Source: Methyloprofundus sp.
Lineage (GTDB): Bacteria > Pseudomonadota > Gammaproteobacteria > Methylococcales > Methylomonadaceae
Assembly (NCBI GenBank): GCA_014859465.1
Contig: JACUUF010000009.1
Coordinates: 1 to 57,900 of the forward strand
Length of the DNA stretch: 57,900 nucleotides
Reading direction: 5' to 3'
Shown here: piece after piece, positions 55,615-57,900 of the stretch
How the letters are laid out: each line of letters starts with the position of its first letter
Numbering within the stretch: position 1 is the first letter of the stretch
Notes under the pieces: model-generated
Database searches by the model: none
What the model was told of the DNA's origin: nothing
The model's input: the letters and a program-made list of their open reading frames with translations, nothing else
Position numbers and translations under genes: made by a program

Positions 55615-57351
55615 ATGACAACAGCGAACAATACTCAAAACATACCTTTCAATGAGGCACAACAAGCCTGGTTAGGTGGTTTTTTTGCCGGCATGCACTC
55701 ACACATTTTACACAGTGCCGGTTCTGGTGATGCAGCCAATGCACGCACCCTGACAATTTTATACGGTTCACAAACAGGTAACTCTGAATCCGTTGCTAAT
55801 GATGCCGCTAAAGCCGCTAAAGCACATGGCTTAAACGCCAAAGTTTTAGGTATGGACGAAATAGAGCGCGATGCTTTTATTGGCCTTGAGTATTTACTGA
55901 TTATTACCAGTACTTATGGCGAAGGCGATATGCCGGATAATGCACAAATACTTTGGGAAGCGATTAGCTCAGACGACAGTATTAGCTTGGCGAATATGAA
56001 ATATTCGGTATTAGCTTTAGGTGATACCAGTTATGACTTATTTTGCCAAGCAGGTATTGATTGGGATCAACGCCTAACTAAACTAGGCGCAACTTGCCTT
56101 GTTGAACGTGTAGACTGTGATGTCGATTTTGACCAAGCAGCAGAAAGCTGGATTAGCAATGTTGTTCCACTTATGAGCAATGGTGCAGCGACTATGACCA
56201 TTGATAGCGATGATACAGCCAAAGCGCCTACCTACAGCCGTAAAAACCCGTTTCCAGGTAAATTAGTCGTCAACCGTCTATTGACTAGCCCTGAATCATC
56301 CAAAGAAATCCGCCATTATGAAATCTCTATTGCCGGTTCTGGGTTAAGCTACGAAGCGGGCGACGCACTCAATATTGTGCCGACTAACTGCCCTGAATTA
56401 GTCGCTGATATTATTAAAGCTATCGGTTGTACTGGCGATGAAGAAGAGCCAGTACATAGCCAGTTAATGCCACTATCTGAAGCACTGCGTGAACATTTTG
56501 AAATCAAAACCCCTAGCAAAGAACTATTAGATGAAATTGCTAGACGCTCCGGCGACCAAGAGCTCAATAGCGTATTGGCCTCAGGCGATAAAGATAAGCT
56601 AGCAAAATACTTATGGGGGCGCGATACCTTAGATTTATTATTGCCTTTCCCTAACATGCAATTTTCAGCCGCTGAATTCCTCGCTTTACTAAAACCACTG
56701 CAACATAGAGCTTACTCTATTTCGTCTAGTGGTAAGGCCAACCCAGAAACAGTCCATCTAACTATTGGTAGCGTACGCTATCACAGCCACAACAGAGATC
56801 ATAAAGGGGTTTGCTCAACGTATCTTGCTGATTTAGCCGATGAGCATAGCGCGATCCGTTGTTTCTTTAGCCCGAACAAAGTGTTCCGCGTACCTGAAGA
56901 TAACGACTTACCGATGATTATGGTCGGCCCAGGTACGGGTATCGCGCCTTTCCGCGCTTTCTTACAGGAGCGGGAATTCAGACAAGCAAAAGGTCTTAAC
57001 TGGCTATTTTTTGGTGATCGTAATGCGGCAACCGATTATATCTATCAGGATGAAATCGAGGCTTTGCAAAACAACAAGGTATTAAATAAATTAGATTTAG
57101 CTTTTTCCAGAGACCAAGAAGAAAAAATCTACGTACAAGATCGTATGCGTGAAAAAGGAGCGGAATTATTTGCTCTACTGGAACAAGGCGGCTATTTCTT
57201 CGTTTGTGGTGATGCTTATCGCATGGCTAAAGATGTCGATAAAGCCTTACATGATATCATTGCCACACATGGCAACAAGTCAGATGAACAAGCGGCAGAA
57301 TATGTGAATCAAATGAAAAAAGATAAACGTTATGTAAGAGATGTTTATTAA
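55615..57351 (+). CDS. CysJ-like NADPH diflavin reductase
   Basis: A 578-residue NADPH-FAD-FMN reductase. Order: short N-terminal segment (QQAWLGGFFAG, like CysJ), flavodoxin domain with LTILYGSQTGNSESVA (about residues 46-61), FAD domain with HRAYSISSS and GVCSTYLADL, and NADPH domain with GPGTGIAPFRAFLQER. The C-terminus KRYVRDVY is as in CysJ. All cofactor motifs are intact. By family it is the sulfite reductase flavoprotein, but no cysI, cysH or other sulfur gene is here. It lies 84 nt after gltB on the same strand. It may therefore supply electrons to this GltB; classical sulfite reduction with a distant CysI remains the alternative. Confidence 0.9.
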   Translation: MTTANNTQNIPFNEAQQAWLGGFFAGMHSHILHSAGSGDAANARTLTILYGSQTGNSESVANDAAKAAKAHGLNAKVLGMDEIERDAFIGLEYLLIITSTYGEGDMPDNAQILWEAISSDDSISLANMKYSVLALGDTSYDLFCQAGIDWDQRLTKLGATCLVERVDCDVDFDQAAESWISNVVPLMSNGAATMTIDSDDTAKAPTYSRKNPFPGKLVVNRLLTSPESSKEIRHYEISIAGSGLSYEAGDALNIVPTNCPELVADIIKAIGCTGDEEEPVHSQLMPLSEALREHFEIKTPSKELLDEIARRSGDQELNSVLASGDKDKLAKYLWGRDTLDLLLPFPNMQFSAAEFLALLKPLQHRAYSISSSGKANPETVHLTIGSVRYHSHNRDHKGVCSTYLADLADEHSAIRCFFSPNKVFRVPEDNDLPMIMVGPGTGIAPFRAFLQEREFRQAKGLNWLFFGDRNAATDYIYQDEIEALQNNKVLNKLDLAFSRDQEEKIYVQDRMREKGAELFALLEQGGYFFVCGDAYRMAKDVDKALHDIIATHGNKSDEQAAEYVNQMKKDKRYVRDVY

Positions 57352-57427
57352 AATAGAACTTGATAAGTTGCCGGTTTGGATTATTTAGCGCTGACATCAA
57401 TAATCTAACCCAGCACATCATGTTACT

Positions 57428-57472
57428 TTGGCTTATGGTTTTCAATGTTACGCAATGAAAACCATAAGCTAA
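57428..57472. repeat. 17-bp inverted repeat between convergent genes
   Basis: TTGGCTTATGGTTTTCA and TGAAAACCATAAGCTAA pair along 17 bp (one G-U wobble) around an 11-nt loop. It fills the gap between the reductase gene and the end of the minus-strand GGDEF gene and could terminate both, though neither side has a T tract. Confidence 0.55.
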
Positions 57473-57473
57473 C

Positions 57474-57900
57474 TTACATTTCTGTAAAAATCTCCACCCG
57501 ATTACGGCCACTCTCTTTAGCTTTATACAAAGCTTGATCTGCCTCCTTAAAGCAATCATCCAGTGATTTATTAGTAGGGTAGCTTTCTATCGCACTAACA
57601 CCGAAACTAGCGGTCACCTTTATACCCCCCATTTCACGCGACACAAAACGCTGGCGCAATTTTTCAACTACTTCCTGCCCAAACTCTGCGGTACAATTAT
57701 TAAGCAATAACAAAAACTCCTCACCACCCCAGCGAAAAACCATATCACCTTGACGCAAAGTACTTCTTAACCAGAACCCGACATCATTTAATACTTGGTC
57801 GCCGGCAGCATGGCCATAAGTGTCATTAATTATTTTAAAAAAATCAAGGGTAGTGGGTGAAATCTGTGATTTTCAATATAATTGAAGTTACGACATTTCG
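57474..57900 (-). CDS. C-terminal part of a GGDEF diguanylate cyclase, probably frameshifted, cut by the window edge
   Basis: The frame ending at 57474 encodes LDFFKIINDTYGHAAGDQVL, then FRWGGEEF (intact cyclase motif), and a typical GGDEF ending (KEADQALYKAKESGRNRVEIF). Going upstream, the same frame loses similarity at about 57848 and meets a stop at 57873-57875. The next frame reads NHRFHPLPLIFL, which is how GGDEF domains normally lead into DxDFFK. A 16-bp deletion between two GATTTTTTTA copies would explain the break, so the gene is probably broken here or the sequence has an error near the edge. The upstream sensor part lies outside the window. Confidence 0.6.

Noticed and set aside
55615..57351. 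Straight assignment as sulfite reductase cysJ
   Set aside because: Motifs fit CysJ, but no cysI or other sulfur gene is present and the neighbour is gltB, so the symbol was withheld and the family name used.
1..57900. tRNA or rRNA genes, CRISPR arrays, insertion sequences, prophage
   Set aside because: None was seen on reading both strands; no regularly spaced repeats, transposase or integrase motifs were found.

Overview
The window looks like the chromosome of an AT-rich gammaproteobacterial methylotroph, most likely a type I methanotroph (Methylococcales, Methylobacter-like). The grounds are the combination of a lanthanide-type XoxF methanol dehydrogenase with XoxJ, a serine-cycle block (malyl-CoA lyase plus malate thiokinase), and gammaproteobacterial housekeeping order (pcnB-folK-panBC, lptFG, dapCD/yffB-dapE, pepA-holC-valS, murJ/rpsT). 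No pmo genes, rRNA, tRNA, CRISPR, insertion sequence or prophage was seen, so placement below order level is inference.

Layout. 1-4.3 kb: minus-strand operon pcnB-folK-panB-panC-panD (poly(A) polymerase, folate, pantothenate); pcnB appears to start at AUU. 4.6-5.3 kb: two small membrane proteins (59-aa unknown, RDD). 5.3-7.4 kb: lptFG (LPS export). 7.6-10.7 kb: mcl-mtkA-mtkB with its own promoter and an internal hairpin. 11.1-15.5 kb: lysine/diaminopimelate genes dapC-dapD, a small protein, yffB-dapE, and the wreck of an AIM24 gene. 15.6-16.1 kb: exported His/Cys protein. 16.2-19.7 kb: MCE/Mla-type lipid transport operon. 19.9-24.8 kb: pepA-holC-valS. 24.8-30.0 kb: HDOD-GAF and double-receiver signalling proteins, then pilB-pilC. 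30.0-34.5 kb: NhaP-cNMP antiporter and yoaA. 34.8-37.8 kb: xoxF, strong terminator, xoxJ. 38.0-46.4 kb: membrane/SpeE-like fusion protein, cytochrome c4, c-di-GMP enzymes (one frameshifted), apeB-msrB. 46.6-49.6 kb: murJ, divergent rpsT, a Gfo/Idh/MocA oxidoreductase. 50.1-57.4 kb: an oversized glutamate synthase large subunit followed, instead of by gltD, by a CysJ-like diflavin reductase. 57.5-57.9 kb: end of a GGDEF gene running off the window.

How the genes work together. XoxF oxidises methanol to feed C1 assimilation, and Mcl/MtkAB regenerate glyoxylate and acetyl-CoA in the serine cycle. Most genes lie in tight minus-strand operons with ATGA, TAATG or 8-nt overlaps. The most interesting hypothesis is that the 1820-residue GltB and the neighbouring diflavin reductase form a glutamate synthase in which the CysJ-like protein replaces GltD as NADPH-to-FMN electron donor. 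Other points worth attention are the AUU start of pcnB, palindromic sites in front of xoxF, a receiver domain lacking its phospho-acceptor, and several frameshifted genes.
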